Below, one piece after another: positions 54,718 through 63,600 of a stretch of 64,000 bases of DNA. A program made the position numbers and the translations under genes. Location of the stretch: NCBI GenBank assembly GCA_019638525.1, contig JAHBTO010000001.1, positions 372,001 through 436,000 on the forward strand, given 5' to 3'. The DNA is from Ferruginibacter sp. (GTDB taxonomy: Bacteria; Bacteroidota; Bacteroidia; Chitinophagales; Chitinophagaceae). The notes under the pieces are model-generated. The model was not told the DNA's origin. It saw only the letters and a program-made list of their open reading frames with translations, and searched no databases. The stretch's first letter is position 1. Every line of letters begins with the position of its first letter.

Positions 54718-55463
54718 TACTTTAAACCCATCCGTTCCAATAGTGCTTCTTTTTTGGCTTTACTTACTGAAAGCTTTTGACCATTTTTTAAAATTACATA
54801 CCCGCCGTCTATTCTTGAAAATTGGATGATAAATGAAATATTTACTACTGTAGAATGATGAATTCGTATAAACAATTCGGTTGGAAGCAATTCTTCAATA
54901 TCGCCCAGTGTTTTTGATACCAACACCTTTTTATCGCCCAACATAAAAATTTTTGTATAAGCACCTTCAGCTTCGCAATAGATAATGGAAGACACATCTG
55001 CAAATTCATAACCAATCCTGTTGGGTAATGCTATTTTTTGCATGAATGTAGGCTGGTGTATATTTTGTAACAGGTTACTGATATGTTGCAGGCTACCTCC
55101 TTCATTTATCTTAATTTCGGCTTTTTGCACTGCCACTTTAAGGTCATTTTCATCTACCGGTTTCAATAAATAATCAATAGCGCTAATCCTAAATGCTTTT
55201 ACGGCAAATTCATCATGGGCTGTAATGAAGATAATAGAGAAATTTACTTCTCCCAAAACTTCCAGCATTTCAAAACCATTCATCCAGGGCATTTCCACAT
55301 CAAGAAAAACCAGTTGAGGATTATGTTTTTTTATGGCCATGATACCTGCCTTGGCCGAGCTACAGGTTTCCAACACCTGTACATTGGGGCAATTATTTTT
55401 CAGGTCGCTTAGCAAAGCATTAATACAATGCTGTTCATCATCTATAATGATTGATTTTATCAT
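54717..55463 (-). CDS. LytTR-family response regulator
   Basis: The protein is 248 residues. The receiver domain has the acidic pair in IIDDEQHC, phospho-acceptor Asp55 in VFLDVEMPWMNGFEML, FITAHDEFAVKAF and the conserved Lys in YLLKPVDENDL. The C-terminal LytTR DNA-binding domain has ALPNRIGYEFADVSSIIYCE and FIRIHHSTVVNISFI. It is co-transcribed with the sensor kinase gene just upstream (4-bp overlap). The regulated genes are not evident; the ADO/AAR cluster 4 to 8 kb away on the other strand is one possibility. Confidence 0.94.
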   Translation of the reverse strand: MIKSIIIDDEQHCINALLSDLKNNCPNVQVLETCSSAKAGIMAIKKHNPQLVFLDVEMPWMNGFEMLEVLGEVNFSIIFITAHDEFAVKAFRISAIDYLLKPVDENDLKVAVQKAEIKINEGGSLQHISNLLQNIHQPTFMQKIALPNRIGYEFADVSSIIYCEAEGAYTKIFMLGDKKVLVSKTLGDIEELLPTELFIRIHHSTVVNISFIIQFSRIDGGYVILKNGQKLSVSKAKKEALLERMGLK

Positions 55464-58400
55464 GATATTTCTTCATTAATGGTAATTATAACTTTTGTTC
55501 CGTCGGCCAGTCCATAATGGTTTCGCTTATCAATTATTGCAATTGTTGCATGTCGTTGTTTTAACATATTATCCAATAATAATCTTGATTGTGTAAGGTT
55601 CACTCCTTTTGAATTATGTTTCAATCCACTGGCAGATTTGTTTTGCTTTGATGCTTCCCTGCCAATACCATCATCATCAATAATAATTTCAACAGTTTTA
55701 TTATTTTTTAATACAGATAGCAGGATATGCCCTTTTTCATTTTTAGGAACAATACCATGCCAAATAGCGTTTTCTATAAATGGCTGTATAATTAATGCAG
55801 GTATTTGAATGGATTTTAAATCTAAATTTTCGTCAACAATAATTTGATATGAAAACCTGGCATCAAAACGCATGGCTTCTAACTGTAGATATAGTTTGCA
55901 GGTTTCCATTTCATCAAACAAGGTTATCTCTTTTTTATCGGCATTACTAAAAAGTGTACGTATCAATTTTGAAAAAGTAGTGAGGTAACGCACAGCCTTA
56001 TCTTCTTCGTGCTGCTGAATCAATGATTTTATTGAATTCATACAGTTGAAAATGAAATGAGGATTCATTTGTAAACGAAGGGCCTGTGCTTCCAACTCTA
56101 ATAATTCTTTTTCGTGCTGACTTTTTTGTATCTCTTTATTGCGAACATTTTGAATACGTAACCGAACCAGGTAAATAGTTAAAAATAAAGCAGCTACTAA
56201 GCACAACAACCTAAACCATAAAGTTTGCCACCATGCAGGTTTAATAATAATGATATATTCCAGCGCTTGTGTATCCCAGTTACCTCCTTTCATTTGTGCC
56301 TTTAACTTAAAATAATATTTCCCGGGTGAAAGGTTAGAGTAAATGATTTTACGGTTTACATTACCTGTATAATGCCATTCTTTATCTGCCGGTAATAATT
56401 GATATGCATATTCAATGCGTTCTGGAAAAAAAAACTCCGGTGCCGAAAAAGAGAGGTTCAGATTATTTTGATTATAATTCAAATAAATTTTTGTTTCTTC
56501 ATTTATCGCTCCTCTTACATAAACCCTGGTTGTATCGGCCATAATACTATTTAATACCGGTGTAATCTTTAAACTAAGTTTATCAAAATTTTTTAGATTA
56601 AAATTTTGAATATTGTAGTAACCACTTACCCAAAGATACCCGTTACAATACCCCATAAACCTGCTAACCGGGCTTATTAACCCGTTCCTGTTATCAAGCA
56701 ATACAGAACGGTTTTTTGTGTAATTATAAATAACAATTCCATTGGATGCCTGTAAAAACATAAACCCATTTCCACCGTAACACATCCTGGTAAAATCTCC
56801 ATTTATTAACCCTCTTGTTGCAATTCGTATCGAGTCAACACATCTCAGCTTGTCCGGGTCAATAATCCTGATACCATATCCAGGTATCCAAATCCAAATT
56901 CGGCCGGTATAATCTAAAGCAAAATCTAACCTGGCATCATTAATTTTTGCATTTCCAAATAATGACAGGTAAGGTATTGGCCGCTGTGTTTTGGTAGCAA
57001 AAAAATACTGTGCAATAGTTTTTTCACTTTGTATATAAACTACATTTCGGTTACTATCATAATTAAGCGGCATGGCTTTAAAATAATAGCTACCAGTAGT
57101 ATTGTAATTATTTATTTTAATGGTATCAGTTAAAAATGTTTGGTGATTAATATGATATACCGTTCCATTTATATTACCCAATAAAATATCGCCGTTTTTT
57201 AAAGCAATAACATCATTAAATTCTCCTTTTGTTTTTATCCAAGCAAGTGAAGGAAAAATTTTATCAATACGATCAAACTCATCTTGCCCGGGGTTTAAAA
57301 TATAAGTTTCTAAACCAGTTGCCCAAAACCTGCCGCTACCGTCTTTTGTTATTGCAAGAAAAGTTGGTTCGTTAAACGTAAAATAATTATTAAACAATGG
57401 TACAGGTATTGTTTTTACCCGGTTGAAATTACTATCGTAAACATATACTCCATAGGGTGTGGTATAATATTGATTTGAAGTGTTGTTAAAATAAATACCG
57501 TGCATTTGCTTTTTTACAGGGATAGTTAATAGTTGTGTATTAATCGGTAATTCGGCATATAATTGCCCTTTACTTAAAATCCAAAGATTGCCATGGCGGT
57601 CGTTTGTAACAAAACGCACTTCATCAATAGAAGCCTCATCGGGATTTAGTTTTATAAAATTGATTTTACCGGTATTTACATCATAAATTGCAGGGTGTGG
57701 ATTAAAAATACCTAAAAGATATTTTCCGGGTTGCCATTTTGCAAAGCCCGGAATTACATAACCGTATTGCCGGTTATTTGATTTATAAACAGCATCCCTG
57801 AGGTACAAATTTACCTTGCCGGTATGTATATTATAATGTCCAAAACCTCCTGCCCAGGAATTAAACCAAATAGTTGAATCGTTTACCACATCCATTTTTT
57901 CAACAGTTACAAATTGCTTATCTACAGTTTTTAAGTACATATATTTTTGTGCAAGAGGCGTAACAATTTCGAAGTTTTGTGAAATTTTTTTTGTGTGTTT
58001 ATCAAAAAGATAAATACCATGATAAGTTCCCAACCAAATTTTACCTGTATCGCTTGCATGTGCTGCAATAGAAGATACTGTGTTAAACAACCTATCCTGC
58101 CACTCATCAGGTTTTGTAGCATCCAGGTTAAAATGCTGCATTACTTTTTTATAGGGATCATAAATAAATAAACCTTTTGTGCCCGTACCAAAATAAACCA
58201 TCCCTTCTTTATCAATATAGGTAGCTATACCACTTATATCATAGAGTTTGGGTGTACCATTAAACTTATACCGCAGTTGAATAAATGATTTATCTTTTCT
58301 ATTGTAAAAGATTAAACATTTTGTTGTGGCTATGTAAAGGTTTTGCGCTTTATCTTCAGCTATTGCTGTAATGCTATTAAGGCCGAATGAGTTTGATTCG

Positions 58401-58630
58401 CTAACATCGGAATAATATACCAGGTCCGACCCATCAAAAGAAGTAAGACCACTGGCAGTAGAAAACCACATCAGCCCATCAGTACTAAAAAATAAATACC
58501 GGGATGTGATGGTAGGCATAAAAGGGTGGCTCACCTGCTTAAAAACAGGTAAGCTATTAGCATTGTATTTTTCCTGTGCTTTAACCCATTGGGTTGCTAA
58601 CAGCAATATTACAATACAGGCATTTCTCAT
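55460..58630 (-). CDS. LytS-type sensor histidine kinase with beta-propeller sensor
   Basis: The protein is 1056 residues. A signal peptide (ending VKAQ) is followed by a large periplasmic domain with repeated regulator-propeller strands (GLMWFSTASGLTSFDG, KIWLGTYHGIYLFD, GRIWIWIPGYGIRI). A Y_Y_Y domain follows (PERIEYAYQLLPADKEW, then LSPGKYYFKLKAQ). One membrane helix near 795-815 leads to a His_kinase domain with QMNPHFIFNCMNSI and a C-terminal ATPase with IENAIWHGIV and IDDDGIGREA. This is the soluble-signal-sensing architecture widespread in Bacteroidota, often for sugars. Its start overlaps no gene; its 3' end overlaps the LytTR gene by 4 bp. Confidence 0.93.
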   Translation of the reverse strand: MRNACIVILLLATQWVKAQEKYNANSLPVFKQVSHPFMPTITSRYLFFSTDGLMWFSTASGLTSFDGSDLVYYSDVSESNSFGLNSITAIAEDKAQNLYIATTKCLIFYNRKDKSFIQLRYKFNGTPKLYDISGIATYIDKEGMVYFGTGTKGLFIYDPYKKVMQHFNLDATKPDEWQDRLFNTVSSIAAHASDTGKIWLGTYHGIYLFDKHTKKISQNFEIVTPLAQKYMYLKTVDKQFVTVEKMDVVNDSTIWFNSWAGGFGHYNIHTGKVNLYLRDAVYKSNNRQYGYVIPGFAKWQPGKYLLGIFNPHPAIYDVNTGKINFIKLNPDEASIDEVRFVTNDRHGNLWILSKGQLYAELPINTQLLTIPVKKQMHGIYFNNTSNQYYTTPYGVYVYDSNFNRVKTIPVPLFNNYFTFNEPTFLAITKDGSGRFWATGLETYILNPGQDEFDRIDKIFPSLAWIKTKGEFNDVIALKNGDILLGNINGTVYHINHQTFLTDTIKINNYNTTGSYYFKAMPLNYDSNRNVVYIQSEKTIAQYFFATKTQRPIPYLSLFGNAKINDARLDFALDYTGRIWIWIPGYGIRIIDPDKLRCVDSIRIATRGLINGDFTRMCYGGNGFMFLQASNGIVIYNYTKNRSVLLDNRNGLISPVSRFMGYCNGYLWVSGYYNIQNFNLKNFDKLSLKITPVLNSIMADTTRVYVRGAINEETKIYLNYNQNNLNLSFSAPEFFFPERIEYAYQLLPADKEWHYTGNVNRKIIYSNLSPGKYYFKLKAQMKGGNWDTQALEYIIIIKPAWWQTLWFRLLCLVAALFLTIYLVRLRIQNVRNKEIQKSQHEKELLELEAQALRLQMNPHFIFNCMNSIKSLIQQHEEDKAVRYLTTFSKLIRTLFSNADKKEITLFDEMETCKLYLQLEAMRFDARFSYQIIVDENLDLKSIQIPALIIQPFIENAIWHGIVPKNEKGHILLSVLKNNKTVEIIIDDDGIGREASKQNKSASGLKHNSKGVNLTQSRLLLDNMLKQRHATIAIIDKRNHYGLADGTKVIITINEEIS

Positions 58631-58919
58631 TAAATTGATTGAGGTATTAAATCTACTCTTTTCCTTTTATTTTTTTTAGTTGTCTTTGGCAGATAGGGCA
58701 TTTGTATTTATAACAGGAGTATTGCAGCATATAACCTTTCAATAAGAAATAATGTAGCGTACCTGTTTTGGGGGAGGGTTAAAAACTAAATTCAGCATAA
58801 TATCAAGTGGAAACATACAACTGCCAATTGGGTATTTAAATTTAATCTAGATAGCTATAGATTTATGCTTAGTGCAAACTAATACAGTAAAAAAGCTTCT
58901 TTCACTTAATAAATTAATT
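58631..58919. other. non-coding stretch between divergent genes
   Basis: This 289-bp stretch lies between the sensor kinase start (minus) and the short decayed open frames. It contains no recognised RNA, repeat or gene and should hold the two-component promoter. Confidence 0.4.
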
Positions 58920-59090
58920 ATGAAAAGCTTTATAATATTTGCTTTTATTATCCTGGCATGTTTCAATAATGTATTTGCCCAGCAAAATATTACAATTACT
59001 ACAGCAAATTTTTCTAAAAATTTAAATACAGGGTTTTTCATTCAAATGAATATTTTAACTCAAAATACATGGGTTACGATATCGGCATAA
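58920..59090 (+). pseudogene. possible truncated exported protein
   Basis: A 56-codon frame starts with a good signal peptide (MKSFIIFAFIILACFNNVFA) followed by QNITITTANFSKNLNTGFF and stops soon after. A complete signal sequence in front of only about 35 residues suggests the start of a broken gene rather than a functional protein. It lies in a decayed stretch with a GT2 remnant just beyond. A genuine small secreted protein is the alternative. Confidence 0.4.
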
Positions 59091-59346
59091 GGTTATAAAA
59101 AAGATTATGATTTTGTATAGTTCCAATACAAAATATCCGGAGATATTGATTGTGGCATGAACTGTTTCGGGTATTGTAAGTATTCTTTTTATGATTTTGG
59201 CAAGTGTTAATAAGCATAAAGCAAAATTAATTTTAGAAATAAAAAAAACAGGCTCAGCCTGCCACCCGGAGTAAGTAAATCTATTGATGGTATTAGTTTT
59301 CAAATAAACCTTGGCAGGTAATGCAATTGATTCACAAACTTATTGT

Positions 59347-59508
59347 ATGGATATTTCAACAATAATTATTTGTAAAAACGGGTCGGCACATTTAAAAGAA
59401 ACGCTTGCAAGCGTTCAGGGAATTGGAAATGAAATCATCTTTTACAATTCGGGCAGTATAGATTTAACATTAGTAATAAATGTTCAGTTACCGGTTAGCA
59501 ACAAATGA
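59347..59508 (+). pseudogene. N-terminal remnant of a GT2 glycosyltransferase
   Basis: The 53-codon frame reads MDISTIIICKNGSAHLKETL, then SVQGIGNEIIFYNSGSIDLT, matching the first 45 residues of GT2 enzymes of the lipopolysaccharide-core type (ISVIIxTKNE, then DEIIVVDSGSTDxT). It stops abruptly, and the last bases overlap the start of the GNAT gene. The rest of the transferase is absent, so it is a deletion remnant. Confidence 0.6.
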
Positions 59509-60532
59509 GGATAATCAGCAATTGATTGAGTTAACGGCCTCAACCGGGATGGCAGGTGAAACTGCATTGCGTATTGACCGAAAACCAGATTTTTTCAGCC
59601 TGCTTGCAATGAGAGGAGAGACCAAAGTTTTTGTAGCAGTAGATAAGGGTACTATTATTGGCTCACTCTGTGTTTCGCTTCAACAGGTTTATGTTGGTGG
59701 TCGGGTTTATCCGCTGCAATATATCGGCGACTTTAAAGTAGCTGTATCATATAGAAACAAGGGTATTGGTTTACAATTGTGTAATGAATTGGCAGATTAT
59801 GTGATATCGACTGGTGCTGACTTGGCTTTTCTTAATGTAGCAAAAGGCAATACCAACCCCATTTCATTTTTTAAGAACAGGTCTGGTGTACCGGATTTTG
59901 AAAATATCGGAATATTTAATATTCACCAATTCATAGGAAAAAAAAGGAAGGCTTTCCATTCATGCTATAAAATTGAATCAACAACTGTAACAGATGAATT
60001 ACTTAAGTTTTTAAACACCCATTATCGTACATACCAGTTGGGAAGTGTTATTACAAAAGAGAAACTTGAAGGCACAGACATTTATATAACCCGGCAAGGA
60101 AACAAAATTACAGCAGCTATGTGTGTAATTGACACCATGCATATTAAACAAAATGTTGTGATGAAACTTTCATGGAAAATGAAATGGCAGCTGAAAGTTA
60201 TTAATGCTTTCAGCAACTTAGTGGGAATTTCAAAAATGCCTTTTCTGAACGAGCCTGTCCGTATGCTATATATAAAATATCTGGCAGTGAATAACCATGA
60301 TAAACAACTGGTGAAATTACTGGTAAATCGTGCCAGGAATATTGTATATGAAAAGTCATACTCTTTTGTTTCAATCGGTTTACATGAAAAAGATCCCTAC
60401 AATAGCTGCTTTCCAGGTTTGTTCAAACTAACCTTTAAATCAATAGGTATGTTGTTAAGCATAAAAAATAACAAAACACTGGTTGAAAAAGTGAAACAGG
60501 GAATTCCATTTGAAGATTATTCTTTGGTATAA
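59480..60532 (+). CDS. GNAT-family N-acyltransferase
   Basis: The 350-residue frame has an in-frame stop just before its ATG (59480), which fixes the start. YRLATNEDNQQLIELTAS begins the GNAT fold. FVAVDKGTIIGSLCVSLQQV and FKVAVSYRNKGIGLQLCNEL contain the acyl-CoA pyrophosphate-binding loop (RNKGIG, equivalent to RxxGxG). The second half (180-350) looks like a second, degenerate GNAT-like domain. It lies 27 bp ahead of the ADO-like gene on the same strand and is likely part of that operon. Acyl-CoA or acyl-ACP binding would suit the cluster; the acceptor is unknown. Confidence 0.8.
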   Translation: MFSYRLATNEDNQQLIELTASTGMAGETALRIDRKPDFFSLLAMRGETKVFVAVDKGTIIGSLCVSLQQVYVGGRVYPLQYIGDFKVAVSYRNKGIGLQLCNELADYVISTGADLAFLNVAKGNTNPISFFKNRSGVPDFENIGIFNIHQFIGKKRKAFHSCYKIESTTVTDELLKFLNTHYRTYQLGSVITKEKLEGTDIYITRQGNKITAAMCVIDTMHIKQNVVMKLSWKMKWQLKVINAFSNLVGISKMPFLNEPVRMLYIKYLAVNNHDKQLVKLLVNRARNIVYEKSYSFVSIGLHEKDPYNSCFPGLFKLTFKSIGMLLSIKNNKTLVEKVKQGIPFEDYSLV

Positions 60533-60559
60533 AAAATCTTTAAACATAAACTAAAAATT

Positions 60560-61297
60560 ATGGAAACACTACAACCTGCATCTATAACCATTGAAGAGTT
60601 CAATGTTATTTCCGACATTTTTTCACAGGCTATCACTGGTGAACTTATCGGTATGTCAAATTTTGCGTCGCTGGTAGAAACCATTGATGACCCACATGAA
60701 AAAATGGAGGCTGTAGAACATGCCAACAGCGAACGGAGTCATGCAGAGGGTTTCATGGCTTATGCAAAAAAGAAGAATCTTAAAATAAACATCAATTTGC
60801 ATAGCCCCTATTGGGGAAATGTACGCAAACAATTTTTATCCTATGCCATTAAAAAAGATTTTATAGCCTGCCTGATCATACAGGAAGTTATTCTTGAATC
60901 ATTTGCTGTATCCATGTATACCGATGTAGCTAACGCATTAGGGGGTGAAGCAGGAAGGCTTTTTCACAATATTGCTGATGAAGAAAAAGAGCACCTGGAA
61001 CATTCTTCAGATATACTGCGAGCAGAATTAAATAAAGACCCTAAAGCCTTTATTAAAAAATTTGAAGAGATCCATTTTAATTGCATGACCATCCTTGCTG
61101 AGTTTACCGCCACAACCGACCTGCGTGGCCATTGTGGCGTTTGTAACGGCGATTGCATGAAAGGCGCATTACATCATATCGGGCTTGATGTTACTGTTAT
61201 GCGTGGTAATGCCCTGGCATTATATGCAAGTGCGCTCGACAATATTGGAATACCAGGAGAAAAATCAATAATATGGATTGCCAGGCTCCCAGCTTAG
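60560..61297 (+). CDS. ferritin-fold protein resembling cyanobacterial aldehyde-deformylating oxygenase (ADO-like)
   Basis: The protein is 245 residues. It parallels ADO along its length. Glu28 (ITGELIG) matches ADO Glu32. Glu58 and His61 (ERSHAEGFMAY) match the E-x2-H of ADO EQRHMKGFMA. Glu113 (LIIQEVILESFA) matches LIQSLIIECFA. Glu142 and His145 (EEKEH) match the second E-x2-H, and LYASALDNIGI matches AYGEALENIGF. All six di-iron ligands of ADO are therefore present. ADO turns long-chain fatty aldehydes into alkanes plus formate. A region absent from ADO carries HCGVCNGDC (Cys192, Cys195, Cys199), so the chemistry may differ. The 3' end overlaps the AAR-like gene by 25 bp. Classification is from remembered ADO sequence. 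Confidence 0.8.
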   Translation: METLQPASITIEEFNVISDIFSQAITGELIGMSNFASLVETIDDPHEKMEAVEHANSERSHAEGFMAYAKKKNLKININLHSPYWGNVRKQFLSYAIKKDFIACLIIQEVILESFAVSMYTDVANALGGEAGRLFHNIADEEKEHLEHSSDILRAELNKDPKAFIKKFEEIHFNCMTILAEFTATTDLRGHCGVCNGDCMKGALHHIGLDVTVMRGNALALYASALDNIGIPGEKSIIWIARLPA

Positions 61298-62337
61298 ATT
61301 TTGCAATTATAGGCCACCAGGAAAATTGGCAACATATTACTGCCCTTATCAATGATATTAGAACGCCCAGGCTGGAAAAGCTACCTGTTGAAAAAATTAA
61401 AAGTATATTTTCATTTATTCCACCCAGGGATGTTTTTAAAATAAATGCAAAGTCGAAAACAGGTGCCGAAGCAAATGGCGTATATATTGAAACATTTATT
61501 GACCCTGACATGCTTGATGCACAATATATCAGAACGAATATCAGTAAAGTAATGAATGCGGTGGCCTTTGCTAAAAAATTGGGTGCAAAGGTTGTAACGA
61601 TGGGTGGATTCACATCAATCCTCCTGGAAGGAAATTTTGATTCGTTCTCGCCAGGTCCATCAAAATTCACAACAGGCAATACCCTTACCGCTGCATTTAT
61701 TGTAAAGGGAGTTGAAAAAGCTATAACCCAATATGGTATTAATTTACAGGAATCTAATATTTTGATTGTAGGCGCTACAGGCGATATTGGTATGGCCTGT
61801 ACTAACTATTTTAAAGGCAAAACAAAAAAAATGTTGTTGTGTGCAAGGAATAAAAACAGGTTACAAAAATTCGCCTTGGAATTGATAAAAGATAATATCC
61901 TGGTTAATTATTCCATAGTACTTGATGAGTTGATTCCTGAGGCAGACATAATAATTTGTGTTGCAAGTTCAACAAACATACAAATGGCTAATTGTAAAAA
62001 GAATGTTTTGATCTGTGATGCCGGTTATCCTAAAAATTTAGAAACAACTATTGATAATCCTGCTGCTGTACATTTATTTCATGGAGGAATGGGACAGGTA
62101 CTTAATGGGTATAGTATCAACCCCGATTATTCAAAAAGTATGTATCATTATGAAGCACCATATATTTCACATGGTTGTGCGCTGGAAGCTATTGTACTTG
62201 CATTGGAAAATAAATTTGAAACTTATTCCACCGGAAGGGGAAATATTACTAATGATAAAATGGAAGAGATCTACGATTTAAGTCTTAAGCACGGGATAAC
62301 TGTTGCACCATTTTATAATACAAAAGGCTTATGGTAA
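61273..62337 (+). CDS. acyl-ACP reductase-like protein (AAR-like)
   Basis: The 354-residue protein follows cyanobacterial long-chain acyl-ACP reductase closely. IGHQENWQ lies near the start, then TMGGFTSILLEG. FTTGNTLTA precedes the Rossmann motif VGATGDIGMAC (glycines 167, 170, 173). CDAGYPKNL matches IDGGYPKNL, and SHGCALEAIVLALE with Cys302 aligns with the catalytic Cys (MFACFAEAML), followed by GRGNITNDKMEEI. AAR reduces fatty acyl-ACP to fatty aldehyde with NADPH through a thioester on that Cys. In cyanobacteria the aldehyde goes to ADO, whose homologue is encoded directly upstream and overlaps this gene. The start is the ATG inside the ADO-like gene; no signal peptide is present. Confidence 0.85.
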   Translation: MDCQAPSLDFAIIGHQENWQHITALINDIRTPRLEKLPVEKIKSIFSFIPPRDVFKINAKSKTGAEANGVYIETFIDPDMLDAQYIRTNISKVMNAVAFAKKLGAKVVTMGGFTSILLEGNFDSFSPGPSKFTTGNTLTAAFIVKGVEKAITQYGINLQESNILIVGATGDIGMACTNYFKGKTKKMLLCARNKNRLQKFALELIKDNILVNYSIVLDELIPEADIIICVASSTNIQMANCKKNVLICDAGYPKNLETTIDNPAAVHLFHGGMGQVLNGYSINPDYSKSMYHYEAPYISHGCALEAIVLALENKFETYSTGRGNITNDKMEEIYDLSLKHGITVAPFYNTKGLW

Positions 62338-62366
62338 AACATTAATCAGTTTAACTACTTATTAAA

Positions 62367-63473
62367 ATGAAAAAAGAAAAAGACCAGGTGCCCTTATATA
62401 AATTGGTGTTTACGCATAATTGGGAAGATCCCGAAAGCGACCATGCAGCATTGAAAATTACAGACAAAGATGCCGTGGCGGCCATTACATCAGGTGGCTG
62501 TAATGTATTGGGATTCCTGTTGTTTAACCCTGAGGTTATTTACAGTATTGATATTAATCCTGCACAATCCTATATGCTGGAGCTTAAAATTGCAGCCATT
62601 AAGAAACTGGAGTTTGAAGACTTTATTTCATTTGCTGGCTTGAAAAAACATGACGACCGGATGAATTTATATAATAGGGTCAAATCATCTTTGAGTCATC
62701 AAGCACTTGTATTTTGGAACAGCCAAAATAAAATATTAACAGAAGGATTTATCATGCATGGGAAATATGAGCGGTTTATTAAGTTGGCCGGAAAGTTCAT
62801 CACCCTATTGCAGGGTAAAAAAAGAGTTTTAGGCCTGCTTCGTGAGAAATCAAAAGAAGAACAGGAAATATATTTTGATAAGGTTTGGAATACAAGGCGT
62901 TTTTATTACCTGTTCAAGATACTATTTAATAAAAGAATACTTGCCAAACGTGGCCTGGAGGCCGATTATTTTCGTTTTGATGACGGAAGCAGATCGTTTG
63001 CAGAAAGTTTTTACAACCGATCTAAAAAGGCATTCAGAAACATTCCAGTTAAAGGCAATTATTTTTTGTTTCTATACCTGATGGGAAAATACAAGAATGA
63101 AGATGAAGTGCCACTCTATTTAAAAAGAGAGAATTTTGATATTATAAGATCAAGGATTGACCGCATAAAGTTAATTACTGCTGATGCACAAGGATGGTTA
63201 GATTCTATGCCGGATAAAAGTATAGATTGTTTTGCGTTATCTAATATATGCGAACTGATGAGTGATAAAGATACCAATCGTTTGTTTACAGGTGTTGAAA
63301 GAACAGCTCGGAGAGGTGCCAGGGTTATATTCCGGAACCTGATGATACCACGTGATATTCCAGATACATTAAAAGAGCAGATTGTAAAAGATGAAAAACT
63401 GAGCAGGTTTATATATGATAATGACCGATCTTTTGTGTATGGAAAAGTTGCTGCCTATGCTATTGCTAAGTAA
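62367..63473 (+). CDS. DUF3419/BtaA-like 3-amino-3-carboxypropyl transferase
   Basis: The 368-residue protein has VFTHNWEDPESDHAALKI, ITSGGCNVLGFLLFNPEV and IYSIDINPAQSYMLELKIAA, the SAM-binding core of DUF3419. A C-terminal CFALSNICELMSD segment and GARVIFRNL follow. BtaA, the founding member, moves the aminocarboxypropyl group of SAM to diacylglycerol in betaine-lipid synthesis. No BtaB-type methyltransferase is nearby, so the product may be a different lipid. It is 29 bp after the AAR-like gene on the same strand and ends 8 bp before the right copy of the 19-bp repeat. Confidence 0.85.
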   Translation: MKKEKDQVPLYKLVFTHNWEDPESDHAALKITDKDAVAAITSGGCNVLGFLLFNPEVIYSIDINPAQSYMLELKIAAIKKLEFEDFISFAGLKKHDDRMNLYNRVKSSLSHQALVFWNSQNKILTEGFIMHGKYERFIKLAGKFITLLQGKKRVLGLLREKSKEEQEIYFDKVWNTRRFYYLFKILFNKRILAKRGLEADYFRFDDGSRSFAESFYNRSKKAFRNIPVKGNYFLFLYLMGKYKNEDEVPLYLKRENFDIIRSRIDRIKLITADAQGWLDSMPDKSIDCFALSNICELMSDKDTNRLFTGVERTARRGARVIFRNLMIPRDIPDTLKEQIVKDEKLSRFIYDNDRSFVYGKVAAYAIAK

Positions 63474-63481
63474 TAGCCGTG

Positions 63482-63500
63482 CTGCTGGCCGATTATTGAT
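63482..63500 (+). repeat. 19-bp direct repeat, right copy
   Basis: CTGCTGGCCGATTATTGAT recurs exactly, here outside any gene, 8 bp after the DUF3419 stop. In the left copy the same bases encode the last residues and stop of the flavin reductase, so this copy looks like a duplicated gene end or attachment-site core. Confidence 0.85.
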
Positions 63501-63600
63501 AATCCGCTCTATACTATAACAAAAACTATTTGCTCTTTTTGTAAACAGTCAAAAATTTGTACGTAATTATTTTTTTTAATTTCTAAACAAAGTAAATTTT

